Positions 1 through 6,113 of a stretch of 9,248 nucleotides of DNA are shown here, in pieces. The first letter of the stretch is position 1; each line of letters begins with the position of its first letter. The translations under genes and the position numbers were made by a program. The DNA lies in contig CAKZJM010000434.1 in assembly GCA_936943315.1 (NCBI GenBank), positions 1 through 9,248 of the forward strand, read 5' to 3'. Under the pieces are notes generated by a model that saw only the letters and a list, made by a program, of their open reading frames with translations, searched no databases and had not been told where the DNA came from. The stretch comes from an uncultured Methylophilus sp. Lineage in GTDB: Bacteria; Pseudomonadota; Gammaproteobacteria; Burkholderiales; Methylophilaceae.

Positions 1-286
1 CGCCTGCATGCCGCTCAATAGGCACACCAGCTGCGGCGGCCGCGCATTGCCGTGTGTGGTCATCTGGCGTGGCCCCTATGCCGCCAAAACTGAACACCAC
101 ATCGCCCCGTGCCATACTGGCTTTGAGGTGGGTAGTGATGTGTTCTGGGATGTCACCTATAAAATGTGCCCAGCCTAATTGCAGCCCGCGAGCAGAGAGC
201 AATGAAATCACTTTGCTCAAGTGGGCATCTTGCCGTTTGCCAGACAGGATTTCATCGCCAATGATATAAATGCCGAATGCGCGCAT
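1..286 (-). CDS. Molybdopterin-binding / CinA-like protein, N-terminal part (runs off the left edge)
   Basis: Partial gene: 95 codons read leftward from an ATG at 286 with no stop before the window edge. The translation starts MRAFGIYIIGDEIL and continues with a glycine-rich segment, FSFGGIGATPDD, at residues 65-76. These match the MoCF_biosynth (MoaB/MogA/CinA N-terminal) fold: the 'GDEIL.G...D.N' type start followed by the 'GGIG.T.DD' loop that binds the molybdopterin phosphate region in this family. Here the usual Asn after the aspartate region is replaced (KRQDAHLSK). Family members either make molybdenum cofactor or, as CinA-type proteins, have damage- or nucleotide-linked roles. Because the C-terminal half is missing, a stand-alone protein of about 250 residues and a full CinA with a C-terminal deamidase domain cannot be told apart. 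There is no convincing Shine-Dalgarno before the ATG. A candidate promoter lies at 314-342. The domain call is firm; the precise role is not. Confidence 0.85.
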   Translation of the reverse strand, partial: MRAFGIYIIGDEILSGKRQDAHLSKVISLLSARGLQLGWAHFIGDIPEHITTHLKASMARGDVVFSFGGIGATPDDHTRQCAAAAAGVPIERHAG

Positions 287-313
287 ACCGAAACAGAGTC
301 ATGAAGTTGCCAA

Positions 314-342
314 ATATTACCTCACCCAGCGGCGCTCCCCAA
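314..342 (-). promoter_or_regulatory. Possible sigma70-type promoter for the CinA-like gene
   Basis: On the minus strand TTGGGG (337-342) and TAATAT (314-319) are separated by exactly 17 bases, placed about 28 bases upstream of the ATG at 286. The matches are partial: three of six at -35 and four of six at -10. The -35 hexamer lies in the proximal copy of the tandem repeat at 338-372. Position and spacing are right but the boxes are weak, so this is a prediction only. Confidence 0.3.
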
Positions 343-372
343 GCAAGTTTTTTAACCCAAGCAGGTTTTTAA
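338..372. repeat. Two-copy tandem direct repeat (18 and 17 bases)
   Basis: CCCAAGCAAGTTTTTTAA (338-355) is followed immediately by CCCAAGCAGGTTTTTAA (356-372). The copies differ by one substitution and one T in the run. They lie between the CinA-like gene start and the terminator of the membrane protein gene to the right. Read on the minus strand they sit directly upstream of, and overlap, the predicted -35 of the CinA-like gene, so they could be a pair of regulator sites. A chance small duplication is equally possible. Confidence 0.75.
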
Positions 373-375
373 TAG

Positions 376-408
376 GCAATAAAAAAGCGGTGACTGCGTC
401 ACCGCTTT
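376..408 (-). terminator. Rho-independent terminator after the GlsB-type gene
   Basis: A perfect 11-base-pair stem (384-394 with 398-408) encloses a 3-base loop. On the minus strand it is followed by TTTTTTATTG, the complement of the A-run at 381-386. It begins 16 bases after the stop codon of the membrane protein gene ending at 425, so it ends that leftward transcript and insulates the CinA-like gene. Confidence 0.9.
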
Positions 409-424
409 CGCTATCCCATCGTAA

Positions 425-664
425 TCAGGCTGATCGCAACAGGCGAGAAATGAAAATCAGGAACACTGCGCCTATGGTGGCGACGATAATGCTGCCGACC
501 ATGCCGCCGCTGGCACTCAGACCCAGCGCGCCAAACAGCCAGCCACCAACGACCGCGCCTGCAATCCCAAGAATCATGTCCCAGATCAGGCCGTAGCCGT
601 CACCTTTCATGATCAATCCAGCCAGCCAGCCCGCGATAATGCCAACTACAATTGTCCAAAGCAT
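425..664 (-). CDS. GlsB/YeaQ/YmgE family small membrane protein
   Basis: A 79-residue, very hydrophobic, glycine-rich protein in the transglycosylase-associated protein family (PF04226), often annotated as a stress-response membrane protein; the biochemical role is not established. Three membrane segments are visible: roughly residues 2-19, 27-48 and 54-77. The family's glycine-patterned helices (GIIAGWLAGLIMKG; ILGIAGAVVGGWLFGALG) are clear, and the length is typical. An in-frame ATG two codons earlier (670) is less likely: the strong AAGGGAG at 672-678 lies only one base from that ATG but seven bases from the one at 664. The gene reads in the same direction as polA and the 782-1000 gene, with a gap of over 100 bases, so it may have its own promoter. 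A strong terminator follows. Family identity is confident; function is not. Confidence 0.88.
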   Translation of the reverse strand: MLWTIVVGIIAGWLAGLIMKGDGYGLIWDMILGIAGAVVGGWLFGALGLSASGGMVGSIIVATIGAVFLIFISRLLRSA

Positions 665-671
665 GTGCATA

Positions 672-678
672 CTCCCTT
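672..678 (-). promoter_or_regulatory. Ribosome binding site that decides the start of the GlsB-type gene
   Basis: AAGGGAG on the minus strand. Its distance to the ATG at 664 is seven bases, versus one base to the ATG at 670. This favours initiation at 664. Confidence 0.7.
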
Positions 679-781
679 GTTGTTGTGATGAGCCATCATC
701 CTAACCAGAAGCAGCAAGGTAATCTGTCAGAGAGTGTAGGAAAACCCTGTCGGAATAGACTGGCAAGCTGAAGGGCGTGGT

Positions 782-1000
782 TTACTTTTTGAGCCCGACC
801 AGCACCATGGCAACCCCGGCTGCCAGCACGATGAGACTCAAGGCTTGCGGAATCTCTACGTCTTTGGTGACATCGGCACTGGCTTCTAAGGAGCCGATTT
901 TGGCGACAGTCTCCTTGCTCTCATAACTAAAGCCTTTGAACACCAGCCCGGCGGCGCCAAGTGCAATCAGGAGAATGCCTATCATAAGCGATGATTTCAT
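782..1000 (-). CDS. Small two-helix membrane protein of unknown function
   Basis: A 72-residue protein, MKSSLMIGILLIALGAAGLV at the N-terminus. One membrane segment spans residues 4-21 and a second about residues 53-70. Between them is a soluble loop of about 30 residues containing YESKE, then IGSLEASADV. Similar short proteins with a loop of the type 'Y.(S/T)KE ... IG..... A' occur widely in bacteria as conserved hypotheticals. I do not know a demonstrated function. The reading frame is open further upstream to a possible start at 1045, but the ATG at 1000 begins directly at the first helix and is preceded by AGGGA (1010-1014) at a 9-base spacing, so it is preferred. The gene lies 69 bases after the polA stop on the same strand and could be read through from polA, with an inverted repeat in between. 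No terminator with a T-run is evident after it. Confidence 0.7.
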   Translation of the reverse strand: MKSSLMIGILLIALGAAGLVFKGFSYESKETVAKIGSLEASADVTKDVEIPQALSLIVLAAGVAMVLVGLKK

Positions 1001-1031
1001 AAAGTGATTTCCCTGGATGAATGATTGAAAG

Positions 1032-1054
1032 GATGACCATACCATATGGTCATC
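1032..1054. repeat. Inverted repeat between polA and the downstream small gene
   Basis: GATGACCAT (1032-1040) and ATGGTCATC (1046-1054) form a perfect 9-base-pair stem around a 5-base loop. It starts 15 bases after the polA stop. Neither side carries a T-run, so it is not a standard intrinsic terminator. It could be an RNA-stabilising 3' hairpin, a Rho-assisted end, or a protein-binding dyad (the core ACCATATGGT at 1041-1050 is itself palindromic). Confidence 0.6.
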
Positions 1055-1069
1055 GCATTTGGCATCGGT

Positions 1070-3835
1070 TTAATGCGCACTTTCCCAATTACTGCCCACA
1101 CCCACTTCTGCCAGCAATGGCACTGACAACTGCGCCACCCCTTGCATCAGTATGGGTAACTGTTCTTTAACCAAGGACAGTTCCTGCTCCGGGACTTCCA
1201 GCACCAGTTCATCGTGTACCTGCATGATCAGTTTGGTTTGCAGTTTTTCATCTATCAACCATTTGTCCACGGCAATCATGGCCAGTTTGATCAGGTCAGC
1301 GGCGGTGCCTTGCATGGGCGCGTTAATGGCGGCGCGTTCGGCACCGTTTCTTCTTTGCACGTTGGGGCTGTTGATTTCTGACACCCACAAGCGTCTGCCG
1401 AAATAGGTTTCGACATAGCCTTGCTGTTTGGCTAAGGCACGCGTGTTTTCCATGTAGGCTTTCACACCGGGGTAGCGGGCAAAGTAGCGCTCAATATAGT
1501 TGGCGGCTGCGCCGCGTTCGATATTGAGGTTTTGCGCCAGGCCAAACGCACTCATGCCGTAGATCAGGCCAAAATTGATCACTTTGGCGTAACGGCGTTG
1601 TTCATTATCGACTGCGCTTTTGTCTACGCCAAAAATTTCGGCAGCGGTGGCGCGGTGAATATCTTCATTGTTGGCAAAGGCATTTAGCATGCCAGCATCT
1701 TGCGATAAGTGCGCCATGATGCGCAGTTCAATTTGCGAATAGTCGGCTGAGATAATCTGGCTGCCTGGGGTGGCGACAAAGGCTTCGCGGATACGGCGGC
1801 CTTCGGCAGTGCGCACCGGAATATTTTGCAGGTTGGGGTCTGAACTAGCGAGCCGCCCGGTAATCGCGACCGCCTGGTTATAGTTGGTATGCACGCGCCC
1901 GGTTTGGGCGTTGATCATTTTAGGCAGTTTGTCGGTATAGGTCGATTTGAGTTTGGCTAAACTGCGGTGCTCAAGAATGACCTTAGGCAGCGGATAATCC
2001 AGCGCCAGTTCCTGCAGCACATCTTCGTCTGTACTTGGTGCGCCGGAAGGCGTTTTTTTCAATGGCTTGATGCCGAGTTTGCCAAACAGGATTTCTTGCA
2101 ACTGTTTGGGGGAACCTAGGTTAAACGGTTGCCCGGCCAGTTCAAAGGCCTGTTTTTCTATCTCCATGAGCCGCAGGCCAATTTCATTGCTTTGGCGGTT
2201 GAGCATATGGCTGTCGATCAAGACGCCGTTGCGTTCCATGCGTTGCAGCACTTGCATGCTGGGCATTTCTACCTGCTCATAAATAAAGCGCAGTTTGTCT
2301 GAGACGGTCACTTGCGGATAGAGGGCTTGGTGCAGTTGCAAGGTGATATCTGCATCTTCAGCAGCGTATTCGGCGGCGGCCTCTACCGTCACCTGGCTGA
2401 ACGACACTTGTTTTGCCCCTTTGCCGGCCACTGTTTCGTAGCTAATCGGGGTAATGCCCAGATGACGCTCGCTGAGCTCATCCATGCCATGGCCTTTGTG
2501 GCTCTCGAAGACATACGATTGCAACAGGGTGTCATGTGCGATGCCTTGCAAGTGAATGCCATGATTGGCCAGCACATGCATATCGTATTTCAGGTTCTGG
2601 CCGACTTTTTTAATGTCCGGGCTTTCGAGGATAGGCTTGAGTTTTTCCAGGGTCGCGGTGAGTGCTAGCTGTACAGGGGCATCAAAGTAGTCGTGAGTGA
2701 GCGGGATATAGGCGGCCTCTCCCGGTGTTACGCTAAACGAGACGCCAACAATTTTGGCCTGCATGGGGTCCAGTGAAGTGGTCTCGGTATCAAAACAAAT
2801 CAAGCTGGCCTGGGCCAGTTTGGCCAGCCAGGTCTCCAGTTCGCCGTCCGACAAAATGGTCTGGTACAAGCGTCGCGTATCTGGCGTGTAGTCGCTATTG
2901 GGCTGCCCGGCAAACTCATCGGCGGCAGGTGCGGCCGGGTTTTCAATCACGGGGGCCGTTGCCCCATCGGGCAGTTTGTCTAATTCACGCTTCCAGCTTC
3001 TAAACTCAAAATGGTCAAACAGAGCCAGCAGTGCAGGCTTGTCAGGCGCTTTGGGGATCAGTTCATCGAAGTGTTCACGGATACCGATGTCACAGCGGAT
3101 GGTGATCAACTCACGTGCCGTCGGTAGCCAGGGCAGGGCTTTGCGCAGGTTTTCACCTACCACGCCTTTAATGTGCTCGGCATTGGCCACAATGTTGTCG
3201 AGAGAGCCATATTCGGTCAGCCATTTGACCGCCGTTTTCGGGCCGACTTTTTCGACGCCAGGGACATTGTCCACACTATCGCCAACCAGGGTCAGGTAGT
3301 CGATGATCTTGCTGGGCGGGATGCCAAATTTATTTTCTACACCGGCGATATCCAGCACATCATCGGTTTTACGGAAGGCGTCGCGCATGGTGTTGACCAC
3401 CGTAATATGCTCATTCACCAGTTGCGTGATGTCTTTGTCACCTGTGGAGATGATGGTTCTGATGCCTTCTTTTTCAGCCTGTTTGGCCAGTGCGCCAATC
3501 ACATCGTCGGCCTCTACGCCGTCTTCAATAATCAGCGGCCAGCCCATGGCGCGGATGGTTTCATACAAAGGCTCAATCTGCACGCGCAAATCGTCTGGCA
3601 TGCTGGCGCGGTTGGCTTTGTATTCTGGGTAGAGGTCATCACGGAAGGTTTTGCCTTTGGCGTCGAACACGCAGGCGCTGTAATCAGAAGGATAGTCCTT
3701 GTGCAGGCGGCGCAACATGTTCAGCACACCTTGAATCGCGCCTACCGGCTCATTGGCTGAGTTGCGTAAATCCGGCATGGCATGAAAGGCGCGATAAAGG
3801 TAACTGGATCCGTCTACCAGAAGCAGGGTTTTCAT
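1070..3835 (-). CDS. polA: DNA polymerase I
   Basis: A 921-residue protein, close to the 928 of the E. coli enzyme; the motif residues below are consistently offset by seven from E. coli numbering. It fills gaps in excision repair and removes Okazaki primers in the cytoplasm. The 5' nuclease domain covers about residues 1-285, with VDGSSYLYRAFHA, VEADDVIG, STGDKD and the helix-hairpin GDSVDNVPGVEKVGPKTA (185-202). A Pro/Ala-rich linker (about 290-320) follows. The 3'-5' proofreading domain (about 325-515) has its metal ligands: D349 and E351 in FDTET, D418 in NLKYD, and Y490/D494 in YAAEDAD, so proofreading should be active. The polymerase domain (about 530-921) has motif A ADYSQIELR (catalytic D698), motif B RRYAKVINFGLIYG (R747, K751, F755, Y759) and motif C QVHDELV (D875, E876). 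The ATG at 3835 matches the family N-terminus; its Shine-Dalgarno is weak. It is divergent from the LOG-family gene. Confidence 0.98.
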   Translation of the reverse strand: MKTLLLVDGSSYLYRAFHAMPDLRNSANEPVGAIQGVLNMLRRLHKDYPSDYSACVFDAKGKTFRDDLYPEYKANRASMPDDLRVQIEPLYETIRAMGWPLIIEDGVEADDVIGALAKQAEKEGIRTIISTGDKDITQLVNEHITVVNTMRDAFRKTDDVLDIAGVENKFGIPPSKIIDYLTLVGDSVDNVPGVEKVGPKTAVKWLTEYGSLDNIVANAEHIKGVVGENLRKALPWLPTARELITIRCDIGIREHFDELIPKAPDKPALLALFDHFEFRSWKRELDKLPDGATAPVIENPAAPAADEFAGQPNSDYTPDTRRLYQTILSDGELETWLAKLAQASLICFDTETTSLDPMQAKIVGVSFSVTPGEAAYIPLTHDYFDAPVQLALTATLEKLKPILESPDIKKVGQNLKYDMHVLANHGIHLQGIAHDTLLQSYVFESHKGHGMDELSERHLGITPISYETVAGKGAKQVSFSQVTVEAAAEYAAEDADITLQLHQALYPQVTVSDKLRFIYEQVEMPSMQVLQRMERNGVLIDSHMLNRQSNEIGLRLMEIEKQAFELAGQPFNLGSPKQLQEILFGKLGIKPLKKTPSGAPSTDEDVLQELALDYPLPKVILEHRSLAKLKSTYTDKLPKMINAQTGRVHTNYNQAVAITGRLASSDPNLQNIPVRTAEGRRIREAFVATPGSQIISADYSQIELRIMAHLSQDAGMLNAFANNEDIHRATAAEIFGVDKSAVDNEQRRYAKVINFGLIYGMSAFGLAQNLNIERGAAANYIERYFARYPGVKAYMENTRALAKQQGYVETYFGRRLWVSEINSPNVQRRNGAERAAINAPMQGTAADLIKLAMIAVDKWLIDEKLQTKLIMQVHDELVLEVPEQELSLVKEQLPILMQGVAQLSVPLLAEVGVGSNWESAH

Positions 3836-3857
3836 TGTGTGTTCTCATGAATCAAAT

Positions 3858-3881
3858 CAATGGCGTATTTTACGCATTTCA
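3858..3881 (-). promoter_or_regulatory. Dyad and possible promoter elements in the polA / LOG-gene divergent gap
   Basis: The 95-base gap between the two divergent genes contains GCGTA-TTT-TACGC (3863-3875), a perfect 5-base-pair dyad. Its flanks AAT and ATT extend it if one G is left unpaired. On the minus strand TTGAAA (3876-3881, five of six matches to a -35 box) lies directly before this dyad. The -10 candidates 16-17 bases further (TTGATT or TGATTT) are poor, so the polA promoter is only suggested. The dyad is placed where an operator could affect both genes. Confidence 0.3.
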
Positions 3882-3918
3882 AAGCGACTTCATGTACACT
3901 AATTTGGTTTGTCATCTG

Positions 3919-3923
3919 AAGGA
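3919..3923 (+). promoter_or_regulatory. Ribosome binding site of the LOG-family gene
   Basis: AAGGA, seven bases before the ATG at 3931. It supports this start over the internal methionines. Confidence 0.7.
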
Positions 3924-3930
3924 TTGAAGT

Positions 3931-4656
3931 ATGAGCAGCCAAAAGCTACCAAGTATGGTGCAACCAGAGTTACTTGATGGCGATGATGTCACGCATGAGT
4001 CATGGCGTGCGTTTGAGATCATGGCCGAGTTTGTGGGGGCCACCGAAAGCCTCAAAGCGATTATGCCGGCCGTCTCTATTTTTGGCAGTGCGCGGACCAA
4101 ACCTGACCATCCTTATTACGTGCTCACTGAAGAAATTGCGCGCTTGTTGTCCGATTCCGGTTTTAGCGTGTTGTCAGGAGGCGGCCCCGGCATCATGGAG
4201 GCCGCCAACAAGGGCGCCTTCCCTGGCCGTGGTGCCAGCGTGGGCCTCAATATCCGTTTGCCGTTTGAGCAGCATGGCAACCCTTACCAGGACATCGGCA
4301 TCAGCTTCAAATACTTTTTCATGCGCAAGGTCATGTTTGTCAAATATGCCAGTGCATTTGTGGTGATGCCGGGTGGCTTTGGCACGCTGGATGAACTGAT
4401 GGAAGCCATCACGCTGGTGCAGACCGGCAAAAGCCGCAAAATCCCGATTATTCTCGTCGGCAAGCAATATTGGGCGGGTCTGGTGGATTGGTTACAGAAT
4501 ACGCTGGTGGCCGAAGGCATGGCTTCACTGGGCGACATGGACCTGATTCAGATCATTGATGAGCCGAAAAAAATTGTTGATGCCATTTTCAAGCATTACG
4601 AAACCACCGGGTTTGAGTTGACTCCCGCCGAACGCAAAATGCAGCTTTATCTCTAA
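3931..4656 (+). CDS. LOG family (TIGR00730) phosphoribohydrolase
   Basis: A 241-residue cytosolic Rossmann-fold protein of the 'lysine decarboxylase-like' / LONELY GUY family. Characterised members cleave the N-glycosidic bond of nucleoside 5'-monophosphates (AMP or cytokinin riboside monophosphates), releasing the base and ribose 5-phosphate; the old name lysine decarboxylase is not correct for them. The diagnostic motifs are present: SGGGPGIMEAANKGA at 82-96, the R132-K133 pair in FFMRKVMF, and MPGGFGTLDE (146-155) with E155 as the expected catalytic acid. The core starts at about residue 46 (AVSIFGSAR). The preceding 45 residues are an N-terminal extension, making this longer than the approximately 190-residue minimal LOG enzymes. 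The gene is divergent from polA, carries a good ribosome binding site and ends at its own terminator, so it is probably monocistronic. The family call is firm. The actual substrate (AMP, cytokinin-type nucleotide or other) is not shown by sequence. Confidence 0.93.
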   Translation: MSSQKLPSMVQPELLDGDDVTHESWRAFEIMAEFVGATESLKAIMPAVSIFGSARTKPDHPYYVLTEEIARLLSDSGFSVLSGGGPGIMEAANKGAFPGRGASVGLNIRLPFEQHGNPYQDIGISFKYFFMRKVMFVKYASAFVVMPGGFGTLDELMEAITLVQTGKSRKIPIILVGKQYWAGLVDWLQNTLVAEGMASLGDMDLIQIIDEPKKIVDAIFKHYETTGFELTPAERKMQLYL

Positions 4657-4667
4657 CATTTGCCAAG

Positions 4668-4704
4668 CCGTACGAAAGAGCGCGGTTTCGCAGGTTTTTT
4701 ATTT
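4668..4704 (+). terminator. Intrinsic terminator after the LOG-family gene
   Basis: CGAAA (4673-4677) pairs with TTTCG (4686-4690) around an 8-base GC-rich loop. The stem can be extended by a T-A pair and CC/GG (4668-4669 with 4693-4694) across small internal mismatches. It is followed at once by TTTTTTATTT (4695-4704). It starts 12 bases after the stop codon. The stem is imperfect, but the T-run and position support termination. Confidence 0.65.
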
Positions 4705-4745
4705 AAGATTATTCTGCGTGTAGTGACCGCCAGCACTCAGGTTTT

Positions 4746-4754
4746 TGCTAGAAT
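4746..4754 (+). promoter_or_regulatory. Extended -10 promoter of the DUF2782-thrB unit
   Basis: TGCTAGAAT: a TGn extension followed by TAGAAT, five of six matches to TATAAT. It ends 26 bases before the ATG at 4781. No good -35 is seen at 17 bases; GTGACC at 4723-4728 is too far away. The TG extension can compensate for this. Transcription would start near 4760, leaving a short leader of about 20 bases with the AAGGAG at 4769-4774. Confidence 0.5.
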
Positions 4755-4780
4755 GATCACCACTGACTAAGGAGTCCTTC

Positions 4781-5125
4781 ATGCGTGATTTTTCCCGATT
4801 ATTACTGGCCGGTCTCTGCCTTGCAGCGATCGCTTTGCCAGTGTGGGCCGCTGCCCCCAAAGATGCCGAGCTGCTGGAGGAGGTGCCGTCCCCACCCAAG
4901 GTGATTGAAGGGCAACCGATTGACCAGCCGAGCGTAAACAAGCGCAAAGATGGTGAAAATGACATTGAAGAATACAGCCTCAATGGCGAAGTCTATATGG
5001 TCAAAGTGACCCCGCCGAGTGGCAAGTCTTACTACCTGCATCGCGAAGACCGCAATGGTGAATGGGTACATGATGGCCCGACCCGCCCGTTATCTGTTCC
5101 CAAGTGGATACTGTTCCGATTCTAA
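4781..5125 (+). CDS. DUF2782 family secreted protein
   Basis: A 114-residue protein. Residues 1-23 form a signal peptide: basic start MRDFSR, hydrophobic core to about residue 20, then VWAAAP with signal peptidase I sites after A23 or A24. The mature part of about 90 residues is charged and proline-rich at first (EEVPSPPKVIEGQ), then forms a compact beta-rich module: EEYSLNGEVYMVKVTPP, GKSYYLHRED, and PKWILFRF at the C-terminus. This pattern, and the position just upstream of thrB, match the DUF2782 family known mainly from proteobacteria. No function is established. A strong AAGGAG (4769-4774) lies six bases before the ATG. The cysteine at residue 13 sits inside the hydrophobic core and is not in a lipobox, so it is probably periplasmic and not a lipoprotein. 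It is the first gene of the unit, 42 bases before thrB. Confidence 0.87.
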   Translation: MRDFSRLLLAGLCLAAIALPVWAAAPKDAELLEEVPSPPKVIEGQPIDQPSVNKRKDGENDIEEYSLNGEVYMVKVTPPSGKSYYLHREDRNGEWVHDGPTRPLSVPKWILFRF

Positions 5126-5135
5126 AATACCTGAT

Positions 5136-5159
5136 TACCTGCCCACACGAGGCAGGGTA
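5136..5159 (+). repeat. Hairpin overlapping the thrB ribosome-binding region
   Basis: CCTGCC (5138-5143) pairs perfectly with GGCAGG (5151-5156) around a 7-base loop. A further TA/TA closure (5136-5137 with 5158-5159) is possible with one bulged base. The right arm contains the only plausible Shine-Dalgarno bases for thrB (AGGG, 5154-5157, ten bases before the ATG). The fold would therefore mask them. There is no T-run, so it is not an intrinsic terminator. Confidence 0.5.
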
Positions 5160-5167
5160 CACATAAC

Positions 5168-6094
5168 ATGTCTGTTTTTACCACTCTGAGTCTGGATGAA
5201 GTGCGCCAGTGGCTGGCGCCTTTTAATGTTGGCGAGTTGCAAACTCTGCGCGGCATTGCCGCCGGAATCACCAACACCAATTATTTTGTTGAAACCAGTC
5301 AGTCACGCTTTGTGCTGACCGTGTTTGAAAAAAATGATTTCGATGAACTGCCTTATTTCGTGCACCTGATGACACATTTGTCACGGCATGATATTCCGTG
5401 TCCCAAACCGATTGTGGACCAGAATAACACCGCCTTGCACCGGATTCACGGTAAACCCGCCTTGATGGTGAGTTGCCTGAAAGGCAGCGATGTCAGCCAG
5501 CCTAATCTAAAGCAGATTGAGGCCGTGGCAAGAACCTTGGCGCGCATGCATGTGGCCGGGCTGGATTTTCATGAGCAGTCCCATAACCAGCGCGGCCAGG
5601 GCTGGCGCGTGATGACCGCGCAACAGGTCATGTCTAAACTTGCCCCGGTGCAGCAACATCTGCTGCAAGAAGAATTAGAGTTTCAGCATGGACTGGATTT
5701 GTCACGCTTGCCGCATGGTGTGATTCATGGTGACCTGTTCCGCGACAATGTGTTGTTTGATGGCGATGTGCTGGGCGGGTTTATTGATTTTTATTATGCC
5801 TGCCACGATGTGCTGGCCTATGACGTTGCGATTGCTGCCAATGAGTGGTGTGTGGATGCCACCGGTAATTTTGTAGATGACAAGCTGGCAGCGTTTATGA
5901 ATGCCTACCAGTCTGAGCGGCCGTTTACCGAAGGCGAAAAAACCCATTGGCCTGCTTTGTTGCGCCGGGCGGCCTTGCGTTTCTGGTTGTCACGCCTGTA
6001 TGATTTTTATTACCCGGTGGCGGGCGAACTGACGCACGCCAAAGACCCGGCCCATTTCGAGCGCGTGCTGCTGAATCGCAAAGTTTTGACTTAA
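5168..6094 (+). CDS. thrB: Homoserine kinase, aminoglycoside-phosphotransferase-fold type
   Basis: A 308-residue cytosolic enzyme that phosphorylates L-homoserine with ATP, the penultimate step to threonine. It belongs to the ThrB alternative form (TIGR00938, APH/choline-kinase fold) common in beta- and other proteobacteria, not the GHMP-type kinase of E. coli. Visible signatures: the N-terminal lobe with GIAAGITNTNYFVET (29-43), matching the family's G-x-x-N-T-N nucleotide loop; the catalytic loop VIHGDLFRDNVLF (185-197) with catalytic base D189 and metal ligand N194; and the metal-binding IDFYYA (206-211) with D207. The length fits the family. The MSVFT start is typical of relatives, though the ribosome binding site is weak and lies in a possible hairpin. 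Co-transcription with the DUF2782 gene upstream and the membrane protein gene 19 bases downstream is likely. No threonine/isoleucine-rich leader peptide is visible, so classical thr attenuation is not supported. Confidence 0.95.
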   Translation: MSVFTTLSLDEVRQWLAPFNVGELQTLRGIAAGITNTNYFVETSQSRFVLTVFEKNDFDELPYFVHLMTHLSRHDIPCPKPIVDQNNTALHRIHGKPALMVSCLKGSDVSQPNLKQIEAVARTLARMHVAGLDFHEQSHNQRGQGWRVMTAQQVMSKLAPVQQHLLQEELEFQHGLDLSRLPHGVIHGDLFRDNVLFDGDVLGGFIDFYYACHDVLAYDVAIAANEWCVDATGNFVDDKLAAFMNAYQSERPFTEGEKTHWPALLRRAALRFWLSRLYDFYYPVAGELTHAKDPAHFERVLLNRKVLT

Positions 6095-6102
6095 AAAATA
6101 TA

Positions 6103-6110
6103 AAGGGAGA
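6103..6110 (+). promoter_or_regulatory. Ribosome binding site of the BPSS1780-type gene
   Basis: AAGGGAGA, ending three bases before the ATG at 6114; the AAGG part lies seven bases away. It is much stronger than the site of thrB just upstream and fixes the start. Confidence 0.65.
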
Positions 6111-6113
6111 CAC

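Noticed and set aside
270..596. A 108-codon plus-strand frame running through the gap and the GlsB-type gene
   Set aside because: It crosses the clear minus-strand terminator and is antisense to a recognised membrane protein. The translation is low-complexity and has no ribosome binding site.
2312..2668. A 118-codon plus-strand frame opposite the proofreading domain of polA
   Set aside because: It is a shadow of polA codons with no initiation signal and no domain-like sequence.
3173..3760. A 195-codon open frame on the plus strand within polA
   Set aside because: It is antisense to the conserved 5' nuclease domain of polA, has no ribosome binding site, and encodes no recognisable protein. 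The long opposite frame follows from the codon pattern of polA.
4793..4825. A possible lipoprotein signal (cysteine at residue 13) in the DUF2782 protein
   Set aside because: The cysteine is preceded by AGL and is buried in the middle of the hydrophobic core. A normal signal peptidase I site follows at residues 23-24, so lipidation is not supported.
5126..5167. Threonine/isoleucine leader peptide or attenuator before thrB
   Set aside because: The 42-base gap has no short ORF rich in Thr or Ile codons and no terminator with a T-run; only the single hairpin is present.
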